DNA from: Streptomyces tirandamycinicus
GTDB taxonomy: Bacteria > Actinomycetota > Actinomycetes > Streptomycetales > Streptomycetaceae
Length of the DNA stretch: 64,000 nucleotides
Reading direction: 5' to 3'
Assembly (NCBI RefSeq): GCF_003097515.1
Contig: NZ_CP029188.1
Location: 3,288,501 to 3,352,500, forward strand
A program made the position numbers and the translations under genes. Under the pieces are notes generated by a model that saw nothing but the letters and a program-made list of their open reading frames with translations, searched no databases and was not told the DNA's origin. This document shows positions 1-9,066 of this stretch, in pieces. How positions within the stretch are numbered: position 1 is the stretch's first letter; each line of letters begins with the position of its first letter.

Positions 1-920
1 GGGCCCGGCCGCATCCGCACCCCCAGGCGGCACCTGGTACCGGCCCGTCGCAGCGGCTCGGTACCTCCACCGAGGGCCGGGCGTACGCGATCGGCGCCCC
101 GGACGAGGGCGCGGAGGGCCCGGAGCCGCTGGACGGCCCCGGTGGCGCGGTCGAGGTCGCCAACCGGCCCGCAATGCTGCCCCGGGACGACGAGCTTCCT
201 CCCGAGCCCCTCGACAACCCGCGCCGGCTGCTGGTGTGGCCGGCGCCCGACGTCGCCACCCAGCAGGCGCTGAGCGACCGCGGCTACCGTCCGGTGATCG
301 TGCATTCACGTGAGGAGGTCGACGCACAGATCGCCGCGTTCCCCGCCGCTCTGTTCGTCGACCCGCTGACCGGGCCGATCACCCGTACCGCGCTGCAGGC
401 GCTCCGCCAGGCCGCGGTGGCCGCCGAGGTCCCCGTGCTGCTGGCGGCCGGACTGGGCCAGGCGACGCGCGAGGCCGCGTACGGAGCGGACCCCGCCGTA
501 CTGCTGAAGGCCCTGGCGCCGCGCGACAGCGAGCAGCACCCGTCCCGGGTGCTGCTGATCGAGCAGCACGACGACATCGCGGCCGCGCTGACGGCCACGC
601 TGGAGCGACGCGGGATGCAGGTGGCGCGGGCCGCGACCGACGCGGACGCGGTGGCGCTCGCCCAGCAGACACGGCCGAACCTTGTGGTCATGGACCTGAT
701 GCAGGTGCGCCGCCGGCGCGCCGGGATCATCGACTGGCTCCGCGCGAACGGGCAGTTGAACCGCACCCCGCTCGTCGTCTACACCTCGGCCGGGCTCGAC
801 CAGGCGGAACTGCCGAAACTGTCCTCGGGCGAGACCGTCCTCTTCCTGGCGGAGCGTTCCACGAGCGCCGAGGTGCAGGGCCGGATCGTGGACCTGCTCG
901 CGAAGATCGGCACGAACTGA
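1..920 (+). CDS. 3' end of a large receiver-domain regulator (likely hybrid histidine kinase)
   Basis: The frame is open from base 3 without a stop, so the gene begins left of the window; an ATG at 174 is internal. The visible part has an acidic Pro/Gly-rich linker, then a receiver-like fold (LLVWPAPD, LFVDPLTG), then a second receiver domain running from VLLIEQHDD to VVYTSAG. The VVMDL stretch carries the likely phospho-acceptor Asp. It resembles the C-terminus of very large Streptomyces HAMP-repeat hybrid kinases. That identity is family knowledge, since the kinase part lies outside the window. The gene ends before a repeat-rich spacer and converges on the acyl-CoA ligase. Confidence 0.75.
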   Translation, partial: ARPHPHPQAAPGTGPSQRLGTSTEGRAYAIGAPDEGAEGPEPLDGPGGAVEVANRPAMLPRDDELPPEPLDNPRRLLVWPAPDVATQQALSDRGYRPVIVHSREEVDAQIAAFPAALFVDPLTGPITRTALQALRQAAVAAEVPVLLAAGLGQATREAAYGADPAVLLKALAPRDSEQHPSRVLLIEQHDDIAAALTATLERRGMQVARAATDADAVALAQQTRPNLVVMDLMQVRRRRAGIIDWLRANGQLNRTPLVVYTSAGLDQAELPKLSSGETVLFLAERSTSAEVQGRIVDLLAKIGTN

Positions 921-1311
921 ACCACGTTCGCCGGGTGCCCGGCGGGTGAGCCGCCGGGTTCCTGAGCCGCCGGGCTGATGAACCACCGGGCACCCGAACC
1001 GCCGGGCTGATGAACCACCGGGCTCCGGCGGGCCGTTCACGGCAGGGTCCCGCAGGACCGGCCCCGTACCCGGAACCGCCGTGCCGACCGCCTCCGCGCC
1101 CGCACCCGCACCCGCAGGCCACCGCGGCCCGGGACGGGGTCGGCCACCACCCACGCCCTGCCCGGATCAGGCGGGGGAGCAGGACAGCAGGCAGCAAGGC
1201 AGCAGGGGAGCAAGGCGGCAGGCAGCAGGCAGCAGGGGAGCAACGGAGCAACGGAGCATGGTGCGGCCCGGTACGCGCCGCGTACCGGGCCGCACCCGCA
1301 CACCGTGGCGC
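921..1311. other. Repeat-rich convergent spacer
   Basis: Holds no gene I can support. It contains short imperfect direct repeats of the type GCCGGGCTGATGAACCACC near 970-1025, GGCAGCA-type heptads around 1178-1257, and the terminator at 1261-1295. Confidence 0.6.
1261..1295. terminator. Bidirectional terminator hairpin
   Basis: Perfect 16-bp inverted repeat (arm GTGCGGCCCGGTACGC, 3-nt loop) 16 bases after the ligase stop. It lies between two convergent genes and can serve both. It has no U-tract, as is usual in Streptomyces. Confidence 0.8.
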
Positions 1312-2964
<1,653 letters not shown>

Positions 2965-3014
2965 GGCGTCCTCCCGGTGGGCGCACAGCTCTAAAGGGTG
3001 TGAAGATTCTGAGC

Positions 3015-3032
3015 ACATACCGATCGGTATGT
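3015..3032. promoter_or_regulatory. 18-bp perfect palindromic operator before the acyl-CoA ligase
   Basis: ACATACCGATCGGTATGT is its own reverse complement over all 18 bases. It lies in the 90-bp gap between the sigma-factor stop and the ligase start. Size and symmetry fit TetR-family operators. A second short inverted repeat, TACCC-CC-GGGTA, follows at 3036-3047. Confidence 0.7.
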
Positions 3033-3054
3033 CACTACCCCCGGGTAAGAAAGC

Positions 3055-3600
3055 TCAGCGGACCGGTGCCAGCTCGGGATCCTCACGCAGTTTCCGCAGC
3101 GCCCGGGACACCGCGCTCTTGACCGTGCCGACGGACACGCCCAGCACCTCCGCGGTCTGCGCCTCGCTCAGGTCCTCGTAGTACCTGAGGACCACCATCG
3201 CGCGCTGCCGGTCCGGGAGCCGCATCACGGCGCGCCACATCGCGTCGTGCAGAACCTGCTGCTCGGCCGGGTCGGCCGGGACCGCGCCGGCGGGTTCCGG
3301 CAGCTCCTCGCAGCAGAACTCGTCGACCTTGCGCTTGCGCCACTGCGAGGTACGGGTGTTGAGCAGCGCCCGGCGGACATATCCGTCGAGGGCGCGGTGG
3401 TCCTCGATGCGCTCCCAGGCGACGAAGGTCTTGGCGAGCGCGGTCTGCAGCAGGTCCTCGGCGTCGTTCGGGTTGGCCGTGAGGGAGCGGGCGGTCCGCA
3501 GCAGCACGGGCCCCCGCGCCCGTACGTACGACGAGAACGACGTGTAGGAGGTCGGCGGCACGGCGGCGCTGGAAGCGGTCGTGCAGACTGGCGTGGTCAT
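3055..3600 (-). CDS. SigE-family ECF RNA polymerase sigma factor
   Basis: Small 181-aa sigma factor. Region 2 spans roughly residues 20-90 (SFSSYVRARGPVLLRTARSL, DAEDLLQTALAKTF) and region 4 roughly 115-170 (LPDRQRAMVVLRYYEDLSEAQTAEVLGVSVGTVKSAVSRAL), with the helix-turn-helix near the end. This layout is the actinobacterial SigE-family subgroup (the TIGR02983 type). No anti-sigma gene is adjacent, and the C-terminus has no fused extra domain. Regulon and signal are not evident. It is 90 bp upstream of the acyl-CoA ligase, but the operator between them argues for separate transcription. Confidence 0.93.
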   Translation of the reverse strand: MTTPVCTTASSAAVPPTSYTSFSSYVRARGPVLLRTARSLTANPNDAEDLLQTALAKTFVAWERIEDHRALDGYVRRALLNTRTSQWRKRKVDEFCCEELPEPAGAVPADPAEQQVLHDAMWRAVMRLPDRQRAMVVLRYYEDLSEAQTAEVLGVSVGTVKSAVSRALRKLREDPELAPVR

Positions 3601-3874
3601 GGCTCCACGCTAGGAGCGGGGGCTTCGCCCCGGATCGGCCCCAGGTCCCGAACCCCGGTCCGCCTCAGGTTGTAGGGGTGAGGCGGCCCCCACCTCCTCT
3701 GGGTGGAGGAGGCCTCGGCTCCGCCTCAGGGTCCGGCGCGCCCGAACCACCCCAGCCCATGCGGCCGGGCCATCCGACCGGCTCGCACGACCGAACCCAT
3801 CCGACCGCCCCACCCGGCCGGCTCGTACGACCGGCCCACCCGGCCGGATCCTCCGACCGGCTCGTCCATCCAGC
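3601..3874. other. Low-complexity spacer
   Basis: Contains many degenerate copies of an ACCGGCTCG-like unit (about 3770-3870). No gene or convincing terminator seen. Confidence 0.5.
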
Positions 3875-5041
3875 TCACCCGTCCGCCCCGAGGATCAGTG
3901 CCGAGGTCGGGACGCCCGTACCGGCCGTGACCAGGACCCGGGCCGCCCCCGCGGTCTGGTTGACGGAGGTGCCCCGCAGCTGTCTGACGGCTTCCGCCAT
4001 GCCGTTCATGCCGTGCAGATACGCCTCGCCCAGCTGGCCGCCGTGCGTGTTCAGGGGGAGCGTGTCCGCCGCGACGAACTCCGCCGCCTCGCCCCGCCCG
4101 CAGAAGCCGAACTCCTCCAGCTGCATCAGGACATAGGGCGTGAAGTGGTCGTAGACGATGCCCACGTCGATGTCGGCCGGGCCCATCCCGGAGGACCGCC
4201 AGAGCTGCCGGGCCACGACACCCATCTCCGGCAGGCCGGTGAGATCGTCGCGGTAGTAGCTGGTCATCTGCTCCTGGGCGCGGCCCGCGCCCTGGGCCGC
4301 GGCAGCCACGACCGCGGGCGGGTGCGGCAGGTCCCTCGCCCGCTCGACGGAGGTCACGACAAGGGCCTGCCCGCCGTCGGTCTCCTGGCAGCAGTCCAGC
4401 AGCCTGAGCGGCTCCACGATCCAGCGGGAGGCCGCGTGGTCGTCGAGGGTGATGGGCCTGCCGTGGAAGTACGCCGCCGGGTTGCGGGCCGCGTACCGCC
4501 GCCCGGTCACGGCCACCTGGCCGAACGCCTCCGGAGTCAGCCCGTGGGCGTGGAGGTAGCGCCGGGCCGTCATGGCCACCCAGGAGGCGGGGGTCAGCAG
4601 CCCGAACGGGAGGTTCCAGCCGAGGGCCGCGCCCTCCGACGAGGGCTCGCGCCGCTGCACACCCGATCCGAACCTGCGGCCCGACCGCTCGTTGAACGCC
4701 CGGTAGCAGACCACTACTTCGGCCACTCCGGCGGCCACGGCGAGTGCCGCCTGCTGCACGGTCGCGCACGCCGCGCCGCCGCCGTAGTGCACGCGGGAGA
4801 AGAACGACAGCTCCCCGATCCCGGCCGCCTGGGCGACGGTGATCTCGGGACTGGTGTCCATGGTGAACGTGACCATGCCGTCGACGTCGGAGGGGGAGAG
4901 GCCGGCGTCGTCCAGCGCGGCTCGCACCGCTTCGACCGCCAGCCTCAGCTCGCTGCGTCCGGAGTCCTTGGAGAACTCCGTCGCACCGATGCCGACGACG
5001 GCGGCCCGGCCGCCGAGCGAGTCGGCCCTGTGCAGGCTCAT
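3875..5041 (-). CDS. Thiolase-like lipid-transfer protein (Ltp/aldolase type)
   Basis: A 388-aa thiolase-fold protein of the lipid-transfer group (AAVVGIGATEFSKDSGRSE at the N-terminus, NTHGGQLGEAYLHGMNG near the C-terminus). In actinobacteria, members of this group such as Ltp2 pair with a DUF35/OB-fold partner and act as retro-aldolases in steroid side-chain removal. Here a MaoC and a MaoC-OB protein sit directly upstream in the same operon, and the start overlaps the MaoC stop by 4 bases, so a complex is likely. The true substrate in this organism is unknown; sterol, other isoprenoid or branched acyl-CoAs are all possible. Confidence 0.88.
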   Translation of the reverse strand: MSLHRADSLGGRAAVVGIGATEFSKDSGRSELRLAVEAVRAALDDAGLSPSDVDGMVTFTMDTSPEITVAQAAGIGELSFFSRVHYGGGAACATVQQAALAVAAGVAEVVVCYRAFNERSGRRFGSGVQRREPSSEGAALGWNLPFGLLTPASWVAMTARRYLHAHGLTPEAFGQVAVTGRRYAARNPAAYFHGRPITLDDHAASRWIVEPLRLLDCCQETDGGQALVVTSVERARDLPHPPAVVAAAAQGAGRAQEQMTSYYRDDLTGLPEMGVVARQLWRSSGMGPADIDVGIVYDHFTPYVLMQLEEFGFCGRGEAAEFVAADTLPLNTHGGQLGEAYLHGMNGMAEAVRQLRGTSVNQTAGAARVLVTAGTGVPTSALILGADG

Positions 5042-5463
5042 GCCGCCGCCTCCCCGGGCAGGCCGACGGTCACCGTGCCGGTGACGTGCTGGCCGAGACC
5101 GTTGACCCCGACCACGCGCACCTCGGCCGTGTCCCCGTCGACCTCGGTGACCGTGCCGGTCAACGTCATCGTGTCGCCGGGGTGGTTGGGGGCGCCGAGC
5201 CGTATCGCCACCTTGCGGAGTACGGCGTCCGGACCGAAGTGGTCCGTGATGTAGCGCCCGACGAGACCGTTGGTCGTCAGGATGTTCATGAAGATGTCGG
5301 GCGAGCCCTTCTCCCGGGCGAGCTCCGCGTCATGGTGCACGTCCTGGAAGTCCCGGGAGGCGATGGCCCCCGCGACGATCAACGTGCGGGTGATCGGGAC
5401 GGTCAGCGGGGGCAGTTCGTCGCCGGCGCGCGGGACCGGGCCCCCCGTACGGCTCACGCTCAT
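5038..5463 (-). CDS. MaoC-family dehydratase
   Basis: A 141-aa single hot-dog-fold protein. The stretch RDFQDVHHDAELAREKGSPDIFMN has the Asp...His pair of the hydratase signature. It is about half the size of a two-domain enoyl-CoA hydratase, as in ChsH1-type subunits that pair with a ChsH2-like partner. That partner is the MaoC-OB gene just upstream. Translation is probably coupled to the thiolase gene through the 4-base overlap at 5038-5041. Expected role: hydration of an enoyl-CoA intermediate before retro-aldol cleavage (inference from family and context). Confidence 0.88.
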   Translation of the reverse strand: MSVSRTGGPVPRAGDELPPLTVPITRTLIVAGAIASRDFQDVHHDAELAREKGSPDIFMNILTTNGLVGRYITDHFGPDAVLRKVAIRLGAPNHPGDTMTLTGTVTEVDGDTAEVRVVGVNGLGQHVTGTVTVGLPGEAAA

Positions 5464-5586
5464 GCCGTCTCCTCCTTCCGCTCGCGCTCCTTGTGCTCCT
5501 CGCGCCCCGCGTGCCCTTCGCGCTCCTCCTGTCCCTCCTGCTCCCCGTGCTCCTCCTGCTCCTCGCGCTCCTCCCTGCCCGCCGTC
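5464..5586 (-). other. Polypurine spacer inside the MaoC/OB operon
   Basis: On the transcribed strand this 123-bp gap is almost all G and A, made of GAGGAGCAG/GAGCGCGAG-like units. One frame crossing it (5657 to 5460) would encode a 65-aa Glu/Arg/Lys/Gln string that ends in an ATGA overlap with the MaoC start. I treat that frame as an artefact of the repeat. Confidence 0.45.
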
Positions 5587-6642
5587 TCAGCCCCCGGCCG
5601 CCGCTCGCTTCCCATCCGATACCGGTCCATGGCAGCCCGCCCCTGGCCGCCGGGCACGGAACACCGGCAGCTCCAGATCCTCGTCGGCCCTCATGAACTC
5701 CAGCCGGACGGGCATCCCGATGCGCACCTCGTCGTACGGCACGCCGATCACGTTGCTGACCATCCGTACGCCCTCGGCCAGCTCGATCAGTCCCACCGCG
5801 TACGGACCCCCCTCATCCGGGCCCCCCTCGACCGGCCCGGCGCCGTCCGGGCCGGCGCCGTCCGGGCCGGCGCCGTCCGGGCCGGCGTCGTCCGGGCCGG
5901 CGTCGTGGAGCCCATCGAAGGCGGGGAAGCGCGGATGGTGGACCACCACGTACGAGTAGACGGTCCCCGCGCCCTCGGCCTCGACCACGCCCCACTCCGC
6001 CGAGCCGCACCCTCCGCACCCCGGCAGCCAGGGGAAGCGCAGCTGCCCGCACGAAGCGCAGCGCTGGATCAGCAGCCTGTGCTCGGCGACACCTGCCCAG
6101 AACCCGGCGTTGTCCCGGTTGACCACCGGGCGGGGGCGCCGGGGCCGGGGCTTCTGCCCGGCCGACGGGGCGTACTTGAGGATCCGGAAGCGGTGTGTCC
6201 CGGCGAGCTCGCCGTCCGCCCGGATCTCCATCATGGTCGTGACGAAGTAGCCCGCGCCCAGCTTGGTCCTCTTGCGCGGCGAGACCGTCTCGATCACCGA
6301 GTCGAAGCTGATCCGTTGCCCCGGTCGCAGCGGGCGGAGGTACTCCTGCTCGCAGTCGGTGGCCACCACCGCGGCGAACCCGGCGCCGTCGAGCAGCGCG
6401 AACAGCTCGTCGTGCGCTCCCGTGCGGCCGGGGTGACCGGACAGCCCGCCCATCGTCCACGCCTGGAGCATGGTCGGCGGGGCGATCGCGTCCGGCCCCT
6501 CGTAGGCCGGGTTCCGGTCGCCCATCGCCTCGCACCAGTGCCTGATCATCGGCTCGTTCACCGGGTCCTTGCCGGCGCCGGGGATCGAGGCGCTGCGCCC
6601 CTCGTACGCCTTCAGCAGCGGATACAGCCCGTCCTCGCTCAC
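5587..6642 (-). CDS. MaoC/OB-fold (DUF35) bifunctional protein
   Basis: A 351-aa fusion. Residues 1-150 form a MaoC-like hot-dog domain. A basic linker (QKPRPRRPRPVV) follows, then a zinc ribbon with two CxxC pairs (CASC...CGGC) and an OB-fold ending near VFRARRP. This is the ChsH2 layout: the DUF35 half recruits the thiolase-like aldolase and the hot-dog half pairs with the small MaoC. The OB part carries an inserted Gly/Pro/Asp tract encoded by a 15-bp tandem repeat (5836-5908). The GTG start is supported by GAGGGGGAAG just upstream. A TCTGAC-N5-GTCAGA site at 6861-6877 probably controls the operon. Confidence 0.88.
   Translation of the reverse strand: MSEDGLYPLLKAYEGRSASIPGAGKDPVNEPMIRHWCEAMGDRNPAYEGPDAIAPPTMLQAWTMGGLSGHPGRTGAHDELFALLDGAGFAAVVATDCEQEYLRPLRPGQRISFDSVIETVSPRKRTKLGAGYFVTTMMEIRADGELAGTHRFRILKYAPSAGQKPRPRRPRPVVNRDNAGFWAGVAEHRLLIQRCASCGQLRFPWLPGCGGCGSAEWGVVEAEGAGTVYSYVVVHHPRFPAFDGLHDAGPDDAGPDGAGPDGAGPDGAGPVEGGPDEGGPYAVGLIELAEGVRMVSNVIGVPYDEVRIGMPVRLEFMRADEDLELPVFRARRPGAGCHGPVSDGKRAAAGG
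5836..5908. repeat. In-frame 15-bp tandem repeat
   Basis: Five copies of GCCGGCGCCGTCCGG with point variants, in frame in the OB-fold half of the MaoC/OB gene. They encode a repeating Gly-Pro-Asp-(Gly/Asp)-Ala tract, so copy-number change does not break the frame. Confidence 0.85.
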
Positions 6643-7077
6643 GGCTTCCCCCTCGGCACCCGCCCGCCCCGGTACGCGGGGTCGCCGGCCGCGGGGGAGC
6701 CATCCGGTGCGTGGACTCGGGAGTACGAGCGGGGTCCGGCGCTCAGCAGGTCCCGGTGCTCGGCAGGGGCGGGGTGCACGACGGTGGCCTCCCGGGCTGC
6801 GGGGGACAGGTGGACGGGAACGAGTGGACGGGGACGGCTACGGACGTACGGAGCAGAGTTTCTGACTGTCCGTCAGATGCTGCCGGGTGTCAAGGCCGTG
6901 GACGTCCGCCGTTCGGACGCCCGCCCTCCCGGCACCCGTCCCCCCGGCACGCCTCACCCGCGCTCGGCGCGCGACGGCGAACGGCGCACGACGGCGAACG
7001 GCCCGCGCGGCGATGCCGGAGCACCGCCACACAGGCCGTCGTTCACCCCTCGGTCAGCCCCTCCCCCTGCGGCACCC
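6643..7077. other. Promoter region of the MaoC/OB operon and spacer
   Basis: Holds the operator at 6861-6877 and a direct repeat of GACGGCGAACGGC near 6972-7002. No gene can be supported. Confidence 0.5.
6861..6877. promoter_or_regulatory. TetR-type operator candidate for the thiolase/MaoC/OB operon
   Basis: TCTGACTGTCCGTCAGA is an inverted repeat TCTGAC-N5-GTCAGA, about 220 bases before the MaoC/OB start. Its half-sites differ from the palindrome at 3015, so a different regulator is likely. Confidence 0.55.
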
Positions 7078-7389
7078 CTACCAGATCGGAAGGAAGGTGA
7101 TCGCGATGTTCTCGTTCGACTGGTCGATCGCCGTGAAGTCCGAACCGTTCACGGCGGCGGTGTTGTTCTGGTTGGACGCGCCGGCACCGGTGGCCACCTG
7201 CTGGGTGGTGGTCGAGTTGCCGAGGTTGTGACCGCCCACGCCACTGCCGCTGATGGTGGCCACGGCGGCGTTCGATCCGTCGCCCGCGAAGGCTCCGTTG
7301 CCGGCGTGCGCCACACCGGTGAAGAGGGCGGCGGCCAGGGGCAGCGCCGCGACGGCGGCCAGGGCGCGGGCGGTACGGATGCTTGCCAT
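7078..7389 (-). CDS. Small N/Q/G-rich secreted protein
   Basis: A 103-aa protein. The longer frame to 7539 is not needed: ATG at 7389 has GGAGGA 6 bases upstream and opens directly into a Sec signal peptide (MASIRTAR, then Ala/Leu-rich, ending GVAHA). The mature part, about 75 aa, is rich in Asn, Gln, Gly, Ser and Thr (GGHNLGNSTTTQQVATGAG, GASNQNNTAAVNG) and ends in a hydrophobic ITFLPIW. It has no cysteine and no sorting motif. Composition is reminiscent of amyloid-forming surface proteins, but it is not a chaplin or rodlin by motif. Function unknown. Confidence 0.8.
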   Translation of the reverse strand: MASIRTARALAAVAALPLAAALFTGVAHAGNGAFAGDGSNAAVATISGSGVGGHNLGNSTTTQQVATGAGASNQNNTAAVNGSDFTAIDQSNENIAITFLPIW

Positions 7390-7725
7390 GTCGATTCCTC
7401 CGAAGTACGAGAGTGCACCGGGCAGCGGCGCACCGGACATGCGGAACTGCGTCTGGAAACAGGGCGGTTGGCCGGCCACCCGGTCGATCTTCACGACGTC
7501 GCGCATCCAGAGTTGCCCAGCGGATCTCCGGCGAACCACCCCGGAGGCGGTGATTCGCCCTCAAGCGTGAGGACATGTCGATAAACCCCCACCACGGCAC
7601 GAACTCGCAGCTCAGCCGCCCGGCGGGGGCGGATCCCGCCCACCTCAAGAGGAAAAGCGTTACAGCACATTCTCGGTCGATCCCACCCCCTTCCCTTAGT
7701 CGAACATCAGTACGAACATGGAGTC

Positions 7726-8595
7726 ATGGCCATCATCGACCGGCACACCGCCACGCTGGCCCTCGCCCACGCGCTCTCCGCCGCCGAGCGCGGGCTCCCC
7801 GTGATCCCCCTGTCCCCCACGAAGCTCCCCGCCCTGCCGTCACCGCACCGGCTGGACCCGGAACCGGTGCGCTGCCGCGGCGAGTGCGGCCTGCCCGGCC
7901 ACGGCGTGCACGACGCCACGGCCGACCCCGCCACCGTGCGCGCGCTCTTCTCGGCCGCCCCCTGGGCCACGGGGTACGGGATCGCCTGCGGACGCCCGCC
8001 CCACCACCTGATCGGCATCGACCTGGACACCGGAGGCGCCGCCACCGGCGCCACCGACTCGGCCGCGGCGCTGCGGCAGCTCGCGCTGCGGCATCTGTTC
8101 ACTGTCCCGGAGACCGTCACCGTCGTCACCCCCAGCGGGGGCCGCCATCTGTGGCTGACCGGCCCGCCCGAGGTGGTGGTGCCGAACTCGGTGAGCCGCC
8201 TCGCCCCCGGTATCGACATCCGGGGCGCCGGCGGCTATCTCGTCGGCCCGGGCTCCGTCTCGGTGCGCGGCGCGTACCGGCTCGCACCCGGCTCTGCGGC
8301 GCTACCCCCCGCCCCGTGCCCCGACGCCCTGCTGAGGCTGATCGCACCGCCGGCGCCACCCCGCCACCCCGCGCCCTCCCGAGCCCCACGCGGCCAGGGC
8401 CTGGTCCACTTCGTGCTCGCCGCCCATGAGGGGCAGCGCAACACCCGGCTGTTCTGGGCCGCCTGCCGGGCGTACGAGAACGGCATCGGCGAGACCCTCG
8501 CCGACGCGCTGACGGAGGCCGCCGTGCGCACCGGGCTGACCGAGCGCGAGGCCCGGGCGACGATAGCGTCGGCGGCGCGGCTGACGAGCGGTTGA
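7726..8595 (+). CDS. Bifunctional DNA primase/polymerase (Prim-Pol) domain protein
   Basis: A 289-aa protein with the archaeo-eukaryotic primase-like Prim-Pol fold over about residues 10-200. GIACGRPPHHLIGIDLDTGG carries the metal-binding DxD pair, and VVTPSGGRHLWL and GIDIRGAGGYLVGPGS are typical of the family. An alpha-helical tail follows. Usually such domains are fused to a helicase in plasmids or phages; this is a stand-alone chromosomal version, a type common in Streptomyces. ATG at 7726 is chosen because the domain starts at once. A second Prim-Pol-like gene lies at 22455-23165. Confidence 0.9.
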   Translation: MAIIDRHTATLALAHALSAAERGLPVIPLSPTKLPALPSPHRLDPEPVRCRGECGLPGHGVHDATADPATVRALFSAAPWATGYGIACGRPPHHLIGIDLDTGGAATGATDSAAALRQLALRHLFTVPETVTVVTPSGGRHLWLTGPPEVVVPNSVSRLAPGIDIRGAGGYLVGPGSVSVRGAYRLAPGSAALPPAPCPDALLRLIAPPAPPRHPAPSRAPRGQGLVHFVLAAHEGQRNTRLFWAACRAYENGIGETLADALTEAAVRTGLTEREARATIASAARLTSG

Positions 8596-9066
8596 GCGAC
8601 CGGCGCCGAACCGCGGGCGCACCAGGCCCGCCCATGCCCCGGCTCCGTCTCCCACTCCCGCTCCTGCTCCGTCTCCCGCTCCCACTCCGTCTCCCGCTCC
8701 CACTCCCACTCCTGCTCTCAACCCTGCTCCCGCTGTGGGCGACCAGCCGCTGACCGGCTGGCGGCTGATCGGCCGGCGGCTGACCGGTCGGCCGACACCC
8801 CCGGACACGCGGGCGCCCCGGCCGTCGCGCGGTGATATGCGTCACAGAAGAATGACGGCAATCGAGGACGCCAATCCGGATTGCACTCTTCGCCCGCCCT
8901 GTGAGGCATCGTCAGCGGCGCCATCGGCACACAACGCGCTTTCGTACCAAGGGAGTCGAGTCATACGATCAGCACCGACCGGTCGCCCTGCGTGAGGGAT
9001 TCCGCGGCGACTGCACGCTCTTCAGTCTTCAGTACCGCACACGCCGGACCCCAGAGAAGGGTGCTC
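8596..9066. other. Spacer with CTCCCG/CTCCCA hexamer repeats and a 12-bp palindrome
   Basis: About 8641-8718 is a run of CTCCC(A/G/T) hexamers. About 8750-8800 has repeats of CGGCTGACCGG. A palindrome CAATCCGGATTG (8872-8883) lies about 185 bases before the LAxTG gene and may be an operator. No gene seen. Confidence 0.5.

Noticed and set aside
305-318. Second parS (TTCACGTGAGG-like)
   Set aside because: Only the central part matches; it lies within coding sequence and has several mismatches to the consensus.
5460-5657. 65-aa Glu/Arg/Lys-rich frame between the MaoC/OB and MaoC genes
   Set aside because: It is the translation of a polypurine repeat, overlaps the end of the MaoC/OB gene in another frame and has no domain; kept only as a repeat observation.
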